NCBI GenBank assembly: GCA_012800735.1
Contig: JAAZIU010000032.1
Location: 22,848 to 86,847, forward strand
Direction of reading: 5' to 3'
Source: Clostridiales bacterium
GTDB lineage: Bacteria; Bacillota; Clostridia; Oscillospirales; CAG-272
Length of the DNA: 64,000 nucleotides
The position numbers were made by a program, and so were the translations under genes. A model generated the notes under the pieces. That model made no database searches and was not told the origin of the DNA. It saw only the letters and a program-made list of their open reading frames with translations. Positions 18,549 through 27,161 of the stretch are shown here, piece after piece. Position 1 is the first letter of the stretch. Every line of letters starts with the position of its first letter.

Positions 18549-20230
18549 ACGAGACTTTCTATAACCTTTTCAACTTTTGAGGCGAGTGTCGAAAGAGCTC
18601 CGTCCTCGAACGGGGAGGTTATTCCGGCTTCGCTCAGCAGCTGCGGCCAGAATTTTTCACCGCCCTGTTTCGACAAAGCCATATATTTTGCAAATGCGTC
18701 ATCGTAATTTTCAAGTGATTTGAGCAGGAAGCCAAAGGCTGCGGTCTGCGCGAGGCAATAGTCTATGTAATAGAAAGGCGCTCCGTATATATGACTCTGG
18801 TATTGCCAGCGGCGTCCGTCCTCAATGAATGGGATACCGTCAAAGCATATGAACGGACGATACTCACTTTCCAGCTCTTTCCAGACGGCACAGCGTTCTG
18901 CGGGCGTAAGGTTCGGCTGGCTGTAGATTATATGCTGATAATAATCAACTATCGTGCCATAAGGTATGAAAGATAAATTTTGCAGCGCGTGCATAAACTT
19001 ATATTTCTCCGAATTTTTTCCGAAGAAATTATCGATATATTTCCACGCAAAGAATTCCATGCTCATCGAATGTGTTTCGGCGGTTTCCATACCTCCGCAG
19101 CCTATTTCATCGGCAAAGCGGTTATTGCCGGTAAGATAGGCATTAAGCGCGTGACCGGCTTCGTGGGTCATAACATCGACATCGTCTGCTGAACCGTTAA
19201 AGTTGGCGAAGATAAACGGCTGTTTGTAATTCGGAATATATTTGCAGTAGCCGCCTCCGCACTTATTCTTGCGTGCGTCAACATCGAAAGCATCATTTTC
19301 GAGCATCATATCGATGAAACTGCCGGTTTCGGTACCCATCGCATGATACATAGCGTGCGTTGCTTTGAATATATCCTCTTTTGTGCCGACCGGTTTCGGG
19401 TCACCGCCTTTAACGACAATACCGTCGTCATAGAACATGAATTTATCTATTCCGATCCGTTTGGCGTTTTCCGTGCGCAGGCGGGAGACGACCGGAGTTA
19501 TAGACAAAAGGACATTTTTCCTGAATTTTGATATGTCTTCAACACCGTAACTTACCCGTCGCATACTGTAATAACCGAGTTCCACAAAGTCTTTGCAGCC
19601 CATTTTACTAGCCATTCCGTTTCTGACTTTAACCAATCGGTCGAATATGTCGTCAAGCTGCTCTTTGTTTTCATTAAGCACATTTCCTTGAACCTGATAT
19701 GCTTCCCTTCTGGTGTCTCTGTCTTCCGACTTGAAGAAACCGGCAAGCTCCGGGCGGCTCATCTTCTTGCCTCGGAATTCATACTCGAGACCGGACATCA
19801 GCTTTGTATAATCGGTAATGAGCTTGTTTTCTTCTATTTTATCGGGAATAATCGTTTCCGACATAGCTTTTGATTCTATTTCAAGATATCTGAAATAAAC
19901 ATCTGATAAAGCTTTTTCAAGCTGTGGGCGGAGGGGGGAGTTAAGCAGTGCGGCACCGTAATTCAGTTCAATATTCTGGATTTCCGGGCTTATTTCGTTC
20001 CAGAAATCTTTTTCTTTCACATAAAACTCGTCTGCGGTATTGCAGGTATATCTTATCGAGCAAAGCACCGAGGCAGTGGTTAATTCTCTGCCGAGTTTTA
20101 GCTTTTTGTCTCTCAGCGCGAGAATTTCATCCACCGAGGTGGATGTTTTAATTTTTTCGATTATTTCGCCCATATCGGAGTTGAATTTTTGGATGTCAGG
20201 GCGCTTGTATTGCATATCTTTGATTTTCAT
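18542..20230 (-). CDS. M3-family oligoendopeptidase (PepF-like)
   Basis: A 562-residue zinc metallopeptidase. The HExxH motif is HEAGH, in VMTHEAGHALNAYL near residue 352. The downstream Glu ligand is in the segment ETHSMSMEFFAW, typical of M3B oligoendopeptidases. Length matches the family (about 560-600). It degrades peptides of roughly 5-20 residues in the cytoplasm. It starts 18 bases after the NadE gene and overlaps the NUDIX fusion gene, all in one minus-strand operon. Confidence 0.92.
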   Translation of the reverse strand: MKIKDMQYKRPDIQKFNSDMGEIIEKIKTSTSVDEILALRDKKLKLGRELTTASVLCSIRYTCNTADEFYVKEKDFWNEISPEIQNIELNYGAALLNSPLRPQLEKALSDVYFRYLEIESKAMSETIIPDKIEENKLITDYTKLMSGLEYEFRGKKMSRPELAGFFKSEDRDTRREAYQVQGNVLNENKEQLDDIFDRLVKVRNGMASKMGCKDFVELGYYSMRRVSYGVEDISKFRKNVLLSITPVVSRLRTENAKRIGIDKFMFYDDGIVVKGGDPKPVGTKEDIFKATHAMYHAMGTETGSFIDMMLENDAFDVDARKNKCGGGYCKYIPNYKQPFIFANFNGSADDVDVMTHEAGHALNAYLTGNNRFADEIGCGGMETAETHSMSMEFFAWKYIDNFFGKNSEKYKFMHALQNLSFIPYGTIVDYYQHIIYSQPNLTPAERCAVWKELESEYRPFICFDGIPFIEDGRRWQYQSHIYGAPFYYIDYCLAQTAAFGFLLKSLENYDDAFAKYMALSKQGGEKFWPQLLSEAGITSPFEDGALSTLASKVEKVIESLVC

Positions 20231-20248
20231 TTGCTTGTCTCCTGAAAG

Positions 20249-22165
20249 TTATTTAATCCATCCGTTTGATGATACATCACTCGGCATACACCATTCACCT
20301 CGAGGTGAGAGGGAGATTGAACCGATTTTAGGTCCGTCCGGCAGACATGAACGCTTGAATTGCATGGCAAAGAAGCGTTTTAAAAATACCGTGAGCCATT
20401 TGTCGATTACTTCAGGTGTATAAAAGCCGTAGAAGCTGTAATAAGCGAGCCTTCGTATCTTCTCCGGCGCAAAGCCGAATCTGATCGTATAATACAAGAA
20501 GAAATCATTGAGTTCATATGGGCCGACGAAATCTTCCGTTTTCTGGGCTATTACTCCGCTATTATCGGCAGGAAGCAGCTCCGGGCTTACCGGAGTGTCG
20601 AGAATGTCATTCAATACCGCTGCAAGTTCATTGTCACCGCAGGTATCTGCAGCATAACTTATCAGATATTTAACCAATGTTTTCGGGACAGAGGCATTTA
20701 CACCATACATCGACATATGGTCGCCGTTATAGGTTGTCCAGCCGAGCGCGAGCTCAGAAAGGTCGCCTGTGCCGACAACAAGAGCATTTAATTGATTTGC
20801 TATATCCATCAGTATCTGAGTGCGTTCGCGAGCCTGAGCATTTTCAAACACGGCGTTTTTAATATCAGGGTCATGGCCTATATCGGCAAAATGCTGCTCT
20901 ACAGACTTTTTGATATCGATATATCTTAACGATACACCGAGTCTTTCACAGAGAATTTCAGCATTTGATTTAGTTCTGTCGGTAGTTCCGAAACATGGCA
21001 TTGTTATGGCGGTAATGTCTTCGGTTTTCAAATCAACTTCTTTTATGGCTCTGACTGAAACAAGCAAAGCTAAAGTTGAATCAAGCCCCCCGGATATTCC
21101 GATAACCACGCCGGAAGAACGTGAAGCTTCAATACGCTTTGCCAGTCCCTTACTTTGAATTGTAAGAATCGTTTCACAATACTCTTTCTTGTCTTCCCTG
21201 TTCGCAGGAATAAAAGGCAGTCGGGAGATTTCCCGCGTAAGAGCCGTCTCGTTGCTGTCGAAAGGGATATCGATAATAGCGTAGTCTTCAGATTTGGGCA
21301 ATGATTGAAAAACTTTTTTTCTGCGTCTGTCATGCGCAAGTCTGCCTGTATCAATCTCTGAAATCAGCAAGTTTGCTTTTTCGGAAAACGGTTCCCTTTC
21401 AGCAAGAATTTCACCGTTTTCGCAAATCAGGCCGTGTCCCGAGAATACCATGTCGGTTGTAGACTCACCGTCACCGGCGTTGGAACAAATATAAGCGGAA
21501 ATAAGTCGGGCAGATTGATTCTCGATAAGAGACCGGCGAGATTTTTGTTTACCGACGGTTTCATTTGACGCTGACAGGTTTACAATTATTGCAGCGCCTG
21601 CAGCGGCGTAGTTTACAGACGGCGGTATCGGACTCAGTAAATCTTCTCCAAGTTCAACGCCGATACATATATCCGGATATTTGTTACATCGAAAAAGCAG
21701 TTTTGTTCCGAAAGGTATCTTGTTATCAAAACCTTCGACGGTTATTTCCGTATTTTTGTTTTCTTGAAATAATTCAAACCATCGTGGTTCGGAAAAACCG
21801 CCGTAATTGGGAAGATTTGTCTTCGGTATAAGCCCTAAAAGTTTTCCGTCAAACAGCGCTGCGGCGCAGTTATACAGTCTGCCCTGATTTTCTATCGGCA
21901 GACCTGCAAAAACAAGAAGCTTCTTTCCTTTTGTTGCATCGGCAATTTCCGCAAGCGCCTTTGAGGCGTTCGCGATAAGAGCGGACGATAGAAACAAATC
22001 TCCGCATGTATAGCCGGTAACGCAAAGCTCCGGCAATACAAGCAGAGAAACTTTTTTATCATAGGCGGCTTTAATAAGCCGTATTATGTTTTTTGAGTTT
22101 GCCGCGCAGTCAGCGACAGAAATTTTCGGGGTGGCAGCGGCAACTTTAATAAATCCGTCTTTCAT
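20249..22165 (-). CDS. nadE: NAD+ synthase (NadE), glutamine-dependent type but with the glutaminase Cys replaced by Gly
   Basis: A 638-residue two-domain protein of normal length. Residues 1-290 are the carbon-nitrogen hydrolase (glutaminase) domain. Of the Glu-Lys-Cys triad, Glu46 (LPELCVTG) and Lys115 (IPKTNLPN) are present. The Cys expected in the motif (I/V)E(I/L)CEDL is Gly173 here (VELGEDLLSPIPPS). Residues about 340-638 are the synthetase domain with the PP-loop ISGGLDST and intact downstream motifs. It ligates deamido-NAD+ with ammonia using ATP. With this change the glutaminase should be inactive and the enzyme ammonia-dependent. It lies between a lipoprotein gene and the M3 peptidase gene. 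Confidence 0.9.
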   Translation of the reverse strand: MKDGFIKVAAATPKISVADCAANSKNIIRLIKAAYDKKVSLLVLPELCVTGYTCGDLFLSSALIANASKALAEIADATKGKKLLVFAGLPIENQGRLYNCAAALFDGKLLGLIPKTNLPNYGGFSEPRWFELFQENKNTEITVEGFDNKIPFGTKLLFRCNKYPDICIGVELGEDLLSPIPPSVNYAAAGAAIIVNLSASNETVGKQKSRRSLIENQSARLISAYICSNAGDGESTTDMVFSGHGLICENGEILAEREPFSEKANLLISEIDTGRLAHDRRRKKVFQSLPKSEDYAIIDIPFDSNETALTREISRLPFIPANREDKKEYCETILTIQSKGLAKRIEASRSSGVVIGISGGLDSTLALLVSVRAIKEVDLKTEDITAITMPCFGTTDRTKSNAEILCERLGVSLRYIDIKKSVEQHFADIGHDPDIKNAVFENAQARERTQILMDIANQLNALVVGTGDLSELALGWTTYNGDHMSMYGVNASVPKTLVKYLISYAADTCGDNELAAVLNDILDTPVSPELLPADNSGVIAQKTEDFVGPYELNDFFLYYTIRFGFAPEKIRRLAYYSFYGFYTPEVIDKWLTVFLKRFFAMQFKRSCLPDGPKIGSISLSPRGEWCMPSDVSSNGWIK

Positions 22166-22170
22166 TTAAA

Positions 22171-22824
22171 TCAAGCTCCGATTGACATTTTTATGCATGA
22201 AACAATACAAAACCCATATGCCGGATCATCTTTTATGTTGAAAGTGTAAATGTCACTTACAACGGTTTCTGCGTCATCGTTAATTTCCATAACATTGACA
22301 TATGCGATATACTTTGATTCGCCATCGGTATCGGTTTCGTCCTCAATTACATCTGTAATAACAATTTGAGGAATATAATTAATCTCTAATTCAGGTAGGG
22401 TCAGAGTATCGGATTCACAGTTGTCCGGATTTGTCCAGCCGTAATAAAACAAAGTTCTCAGATTTTTTTCAAGTTCTGTTTTTGAAAGTGTTCTGTCAGC
22501 TCCTTTGAAGTTTAACAAACTGCTGAGGGCAACTGAAACGAATTCCGGATCCGACGGCCGATATCCGAGAGTAGTGTCGTTTTTTTTATTAAGGTGTTTT
22601 ATGGAAAATATTAACGCGCGAAAAGCCGGTTCGAATTCTATCGCTCTATCGATCAGCTGCTCGTCGGAGTAATGTCCGGATTCGGTATCAATTGCGACAG
22701 ATACAGTGTCGTCACCGACGGTATCACCTTTTGAAGCGCATGACGACATTAAAGTAAGCAACAAAAATGAGACAACGATAAAACTGCGGAAAGATAATTT
22801 CTTTTTAAGAATATTTAATTTCAC
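22171..22824 (-). CDS. Small lipoprotein, function unknown
   Basis: A 217-residue precursor with a positively charged N-terminus, a hydrophobic core and a lipobox-like LMSSC. The mature part is acidic, has DUF-like helical segments and a beta-rich C-terminal half (LPELEINYIPQIVITDVIEDET). I do not recognise a family. It is directly adjacent (0-5 bases) to the phosphodiesterase gene upstream and NadE downstream, so it is certainly co-transcribed. Confidence 0.7.
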   Translation of the reverse strand: MKLNILKKKLSFRSFIVVSFLLLTLMSSCASKGDTVGDDTVSVAIDTESGHYSDEQLIDRAIEFEPAFRALIFSIKHLNKKNDTTLGYRPSDPEFVSVALSSLLNFKGADRTLSKTELEKNLRTLFYYGWTNPDNCESDTLTLPELEINYIPQIVITDVIEDETDTDGESKYIAYVNVMEINDDAETVVSDIYTFNIKDDPAYGFCIVSCIKMSIGA

Positions 22825-23634
22825 TTAATCACCCGTTCCCCAGAAATGGACAATGTTCAGATCCTCTTCAAGATCCGAGCCGTGAGTTCCGCGTCCGATT
22901 TCGTCGTTATGGCAGCCATGGTCGGTTATCCAGGCAAACAGTGATTTATAACCTTCTTTGTTCCATTTGCTGCGCGCTTTTTTAACAAGTCTGTCGAAAT
23001 GGTCGGCATTGATATCAATCTGCTTAAGGGAAATTTCCGCTTCGACTCCTTCCCCGTGCATTACGCTGTCATAATTTCCTTCATATATGGCATAGAAATC
23101 ATACCGGTCATCATTCAAAGCTTCAAGCGCGGCGTCAAAGCAAAGGTCGGAATCGTTTGTGATAATATAATCCATTTCACGCTCTTTGAAGATTTTAGAC
23201 ATACTGCATTCTTTGGGAGCGATAATCACCGGTTTCTTTCCGTTTTCTATGAGACGGTCAAAAAGAGTGTCTACTTTTAAAACAGGTTTTTCGTATCTTT
23301 GTATACCATGGACAGAGGGCATAACTCCGGTATAAATTGTCGCAAAGCAGACCGGTGTAACGCTGGGCATTACGGTGCGCATCGGCAGCGCCATACGAGT
23401 GTTGTTAATGACTTTGGCAAATTTGTCGGTATATTTTTGGTACAGCCATAAAGCGACAGCGTCGGGATTATATATAAGAGCCTTTTCAATTTTTCTGTTA
23501 GCTCCGCAATAATCGGAAATCATATTTTCAACCGGTTTGAGTATTTCATCCGGAACGGAAAGTTTTGGCGCTTCGATACCGAATGCTCTTGAAATAGTCG
23601 GTGCAACGCTTGTATTTATATAAGAGTTTAGCAT
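22825..23634 (-). CDS. Alkaline phosphatase superfamily phosphodiesterase/nucleotide pyrophosphatase
   Basis: A 269-residue cytoplasmic protein. The nucleophile region is MPSVTPVCFATIYTG (catalytic Thr). Metal-binding motifs are NYDSVMHGEG, ITDHGCHN and GTHGSD, in the order seen in type I phosphodiesterases and nucleotide pyrophosphatases. It is at the short end of the family and lacks accessory domains. It is the first gene of a five-gene minus-strand operon driven by a consensus promoter at 23672-23700. Grouping with NadE and a NUDIX protein hints at nucleotide turnover, but that is inference. Confidence 0.82.
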   Translation of the reverse strand: MLNSYINTSVAPTISRAFGIEAPKLSVPDEILKPVENMISDYCGANRKIEKALIYNPDAVALWLYQKYTDKFAKVINNTRMALPMRTVMPSVTPVCFATIYTGVMPSVHGIQRYEKPVLKVDTLFDRLIENGKKPVIIAPKECSMSKIFKEREMDYIITNDSDLCFDAALEALNDDRYDFYAIYEGNYDSVMHGEGVEAEISLKQIDINADHFDRLVKKARSKWNKEGYKSLFAWITDHGCHNDEIGRGTHGSDLEEDLNIVHFWGTGD

Positions 23635-23671
23635 TATGAGCCTCGTTTCTTACTGTTTATCTGTCTAATAT

Positions 23672-23700
23672 ATTATAGCATCAGCAAAAGCCCATGTCAA
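23672..23700 (-). promoter_or_regulatory. Strong sigma-A promoter of the five-gene NadE operon
   Basis: On the minus strand: TTGACA, 17-base spacer, TATAAT, a perfect consensus, 38 bases before the phosphodiesterase start. Confidence 0.85.
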
Positions 23701-23731
23701 GCATTATACGGCAATAATTAACCATATTCAC

Positions 23732-23760
23732 TTGACTGTTTGTATAGAATCTGGTATAAT
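23732..23760 (+). promoter_or_regulatory. Sigma-A promoter for the acyl-CoA synthetase gene
   Basis: TTGACT, 17-base spacer, TATAAT. It lies 47 bases before the ATG at 23807 and overlaps an in-frame GTG-like upstream start, which rules that start out. Confidence 0.82.
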
Positions 23761-23806
23761 TGACACACGGTGTTTTAAATATTTATGTTTATTTGCAGGT
23801 GTGTTT

Positions 23807-25582
23807 ATGAATTCAGAACTTGTTTACAATGTACCGGACATTCGTTCATTTAGAGAGCTGGTCGCTTATTCTACCGAAAAATACGGCGAACGCATAGCCT
23901 TTACTTTTTTTAAAAAACCCGGTGATATCGAAACAATCACATATAAAGAAACATATGCAGACATACGCGCTCTGACGGCTTACCTGAATTCAAAAGGATA
24001 TACGGGAAGTCATATCGGTGTTTATGGAAAAAACTGTTATGAGTGGGCGCTTACTTATCTTTCGGTAACCTGTGGCGTAGGTGTTGTTGTCCCTATCGAT
24101 AAAGAGCTTAAGGTTCAGGATATTGCAGCGATTGTAGATAATTCCGAGCTTGAACTGATTATATGTCACGATGATATAAAAGACAACTTAGATATGCTTT
24201 CAAACCATGTCTGCCGTATGCCGCAGCTTATGCCGATGTCACAGATTGAAGCGGCAGTTGCTGAAGGAAGAAAACTTATTGCGCAAGGCGATTGCAGTTA
24301 TGAAAATCATCGGGTAGATCCGGATGAGATGTCGGTCATACTATACACTTCGGGAACAACCGGGTCTCAAAAAGGCGTCATGCTAAGTCAGCATAACATC
24401 TGCTTTGATATTGTCGCAATGCGCAAACGTTTTATGCTTCGTCCGGAGGATCGAGTGTTGTCGATTCTCCCGCTTCACCACACCTATGAATGCACGGCGG
24501 GATTTTTGACCCCTTATTACACCGGTGCATCAATCGCTTATTGCACAAGCCTGCGTCAGATAATGAATGATTTTGCGACCTTCCGCCCTACACATATTGT
24601 TGCGGTTCCGTTGCTGCTCGAAAGTTTTCACAGCAATATAGTGAAAAAAGTAAAGAAAACCAAATTAGGCTCGCTGCAATATAATATGGGAATAGGCGCT
24701 TCACAGCTTTCCAGCGCTATCGGTAAAATTCTTTTTTCACAGATACACGCGGCATTCGGCGGCAGACTTAGGGGAATAGTATGCGGTGCCGCCGCCCTTT
24801 CTCCTGTAATATTTAACGACCTTACATCCTTTGGATTTAAGGTTTATAACGGTTACGGATTGACAGAAACCTCTCCCGTTGTTATGATGCACAACGATTT
24901 TAAAAGACGTTATGCCGATGATGTGGGTACAACTCTTCTTGGTGTTCAGGTAAAATTAATGGGAACCGGAGATGACAGCGACAAGGAAGTTCAACCGGGT
25001 GAAGTCGGTGAAATCGCGGTTAAAGGCAAAAACGTCATGCTTGGATACTATAAGGATCCTGAAGCTACTGCAAAAGTAATGGTTGACGGTTGGTTTTACA
25101 CAGGAGATTTAGCGCTATATAATGAGCGCGGCGACTATCAGATAATGGGACGGATAAAGAATGTTATTGTAACCAAAAACGGCAAGAAAATATTCCCGGA
25201 AGAAATGGAGGCATTGCTTGAAAAGAACCGTTTTGTAAAAGAATCAGTTATTTACGGCAGTGATTCCGGGGACGGAGATTCTGTTGTAACGGCTAAGATA
25301 TTCCCTGATTTTGATGAATTGAACAAATATCTCAGACAAAACAATCCCGGTATCGAACAAGATATCGAAACTGCGGAAAATGACTGCGTATATTCGGATA
25401 AATACAAAGCTTGTCTGACACAGATATTTAAGAGCGTGATTAAAGATGTTAATCGCAGTGTTCCGCCTTACCGTTATATCCACAAGTTTCATATAAGAAA
25501 AAACGAGTTTGTTAAAACTACTACCAGAAAAATCAAACGGAATATTGAGGATACCGAGACGGACTATATTATCCTTTCTTAA
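23807..25582 (+). CDS. AMP-dependent synthetase/ligase (long-chain acyl-CoA synthetase type)
   Basis: A 591-residue adenylate-forming enzyme. The P-loop-like motif YTSGTTGSQKGVMLS is near residue 185, the A5 motif GYGLTETSPV near residue 355, the A7 motif YTGDLALYNERGDY near 430, and the A8/A10 region RIKNVIVTKNGKKIFPEE with the catalytic-type Lys follows. It activates a carboxylate (probably a fatty acid) as acyl-AMP for CoA transfer. I chose the ATG at 23807 because the upstream frame runs through a promoter. It is followed by a small ORF and a GH13 gene with short gaps. Confidence 0.88.
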   Translation: MNSELVYNVPDIRSFRELVAYSTEKYGERIAFTFFKKPGDIETITYKETYADIRALTAYLNSKGYTGSHIGVYGKNCYEWALTYLSVTCGVGVVVPIDKELKVQDIAAIVDNSELELIICHDDIKDNLDMLSNHVCRMPQLMPMSQIEAAVAEGRKLIAQGDCSYENHRVDPDEMSVILYTSGTTGSQKGVMLSQHNICFDIVAMRKRFMLRPEDRVLSILPLHHTYECTAGFLTPYYTGASIAYCTSLRQIMNDFATFRPTHIVAVPLLLESFHSNIVKKVKKTKLGSLQYNMGIGASQLSSAIGKILFSQIHAAFGGRLRGIVCGAAALSPVIFNDLTSFGFKVYNGYGLTETSPVVMMHNDFKRRYADDVGTTLLGVQVKLMGTGDDSDKEVQPGEVGEIAVKGKNVMLGYYKDPEATAKVMVDGWFYTGDLALYNERGDYQIMGRIKNVIVTKNGKKIFPEEMEALLEKNRFVKESVIYGSDSGDGDSVVTAKIFPDFDELNKYLRQNNPGIEQDIETAENDCVYSDKYKACLTQIFKSVIKDVNRSVPPYRYIHKFHIRKNEFVKTTTRKIKRNIEDTETDYIILS

Positions 25583-25611
25583 GAACACAATAATATTTCA
25601 GGAGGTGCTGC

Positions 25612-25707
25612 ATGCCCGCTAAACCTAAACGGGCTTATTCAATGAAATATGAGAAGGAACAACACTCTTCGCCTGTTTTCTCGATTTATATGTTAGATAA
25701 CAATTAA
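25612..25707 (+). CDS. Small ORF of 31 codons with a strong ribosome binding site
   Basis: ATG preceded by AGGAGGTGCTGC, one of the best Shine-Dalgarno sites in the window. The product starts MPAKPKRAYSMKYEKE, is basic in its first half, and ends in SIYMLDNN. It sits 29 bases after the acyl-CoA synthetase stop and 15 bases before the GH13 start, so it is in the operon. No family is recognised. It could be a real small protein or a leader ORF coupling translation to GH13. Confidence 0.5.
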   Translation: MPAKPKRAYSMKYEKEQHSSPVFSIYMLDNN

Positions 25708-25722
25708 GGTAAAATATCAATA

Positions 25723-27123
25723 ATGAAATATAAAAACAACAAGAATAAAATACGCTCGTTTGACGGAGCGGTGTTGTATCAGATTAATTTAAGGGCTTTT
25801 ACTCCGGAAGGTACTATTAAAGCTGCGGAGAAGCTTATTCCCTTTCTTTCCGAAATTGGCATTGATATTATTTATCTATGTCCGATAAATACGGCGGATG
25901 ATGACAGCGACACTACCGGTTTCTCTGGGCGACAACTGAAAAGCGGTTTTAATAACCCGAAAAATCCATATCGAATTAAGGATTATTATTCGGTTGATGA
26001 TGAATACGGGACATTAGAGGATTTGGTTTCTTTCTCAAATACGATACATAAGCATAACATGAAGCTGATTCTTGACGCGGTTTTTTATCACTGTGGTCCC
26101 GGAGCGGTTTTCATTGATGAGCATCCGGACTATATAATGAGAAAGTCTGACGGAACACCGGATACGGGTGGGTGGCATTTCCCGAAGCTTAATTTTGAAA
26201 ATCCCGATTTAAGAAAATATCTTATCGGATCGCTTGAACATTTCATGACAAAAGGTGGAGCGGACGGATTTCGCTGTGACGTAGGCGACGGCGTACCTCT
26301 TGATTTTTGGATTGAGGCTCGCGCTGCGCTTGAGTTAATCAATCCGAGGGTTATAATGATTAACGAAGGCGTTAAAGCAGAGGCGCTTGAGACTGCGTTT
26401 GATGCAAACTATGATTTTTGTTGGTCTGAAGCTCTCCAAGATGTTGCGAATGGTAAAAAAGCTGCCTCTGAAATAGTTTCTTATTTCGAAGCGGAGCAGA
26501 AGCGACTTCCGGAGGGCGCAAATGTTTTAAGAGCTTACGAAAATCATGATTATGCAAACGACGCATATTATGATCGCTTAGAAAAAAGACTCGGGCACAG
26601 AGCGGTGGAAGCACTTAATGTACTTAACTTTTCTATTAGCGGGATACCATTCGTTTATAACGGTTCGGAAATCGCAGACTCTAATCGCCACAGCATATTC
26701 GGAAATCGTTTTACAGCGGGGTGCTGTGTTATTAACTGGTCAAATGCTTTGACTGATTACGGTCGCCGCAGAAAAGGAGTTATCGCTCAACTTTGCAGGA
26801 TGAGGCACGAAATACCTGCGATTGCTTACGGCAAAACCGAATTTGTCGAGAATGACCGTCCGGTAGAGGTGCTGAGCTTTATACGCGAGGCGTACAATTC
26901 CGATAATCAATCAAATGCCTGCATATGTCAAGAAAGCGCCGATGATATTTCCGATGTTATTGCCGTTATAATCAACCTTTCGGATAAACCGTTAACTGTA
27001 AAGATTAAGGCTGACAGCAGTTTCGAATCGATTGTCACATGGAGCGGGGTTCACTATGAATATAAAGATGATACTCTTCGCCTCGATATGTTGCCGTGGG
27101 GATATATAATAGGCAAAATGTAA
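25723..27123 (+). CDS. GH13 alpha-amylase-family enzyme
   Basis: A 466-residue cytoplasmic protein. Conserved regions are LILDAVFYHCG (region I), GFRCDVGD with nucleophile Asp186 (region II), MINEG with acid/base Glu215 (region III) and ENHD with Asp276 (region IV). The barrel starts at VLYQINLRAFTPEGT. Small size and no signal peptide fit an intracellular alpha-glucan or maltooligosaccharide hydrolase. The start follows AAGGTAAA. The stop is followed by a hairpin shared with the convergent Na/Pi symporter gene. Confidence 0.88.
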   Translation: MKYKNNKNKIRSFDGAVLYQINLRAFTPEGTIKAAEKLIPFLSEIGIDIIYLCPINTADDDSDTTGFSGRQLKSGFNNPKNPYRIKDYYSVDDEYGTLEDLVSFSNTIHKHNMKLILDAVFYHCGPGAVFIDEHPDYIMRKSDGTPDTGGWHFPKLNFENPDLRKYLIGSLEHFMTKGGADGFRCDVGDGVPLDFWIEARAALELINPRVIMINEGVKAEALETAFDANYDFCWSEALQDVANGKKAASEIVSYFEAEQKRLPEGANVLRAYENHDYANDAYYDRLEKRLGHRAVEALNVLNFSISGIPFVYNGSEIADSNRHSIFGNRFTAGCCVINWSNALTDYGRRRKGVIAQLCRMRHEIPAIAYGKTEFVENDRPVEVLSFIREAYNSDNQSNACICQESADDISDVIAVIINLSDKPLTVKIKADSSFESIVTWSGVHYEYKDDTLRLDMLPWGYIIGKM

Positions 27124-27129
27124 TATAAA

Positions 27130-27156
27130 AAAGGGAATCATAAAGTGGTTCCCTTT
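27130..27156. terminator. Bidirectional terminator between GH13 and the Na/Pi symporter
   Basis: AAAGGGAA / TTCCCTTT stem (extendable with one mismatch) between two convergent stops. Confidence 0.75.
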
Positions 27157-27161
27157 AATAG

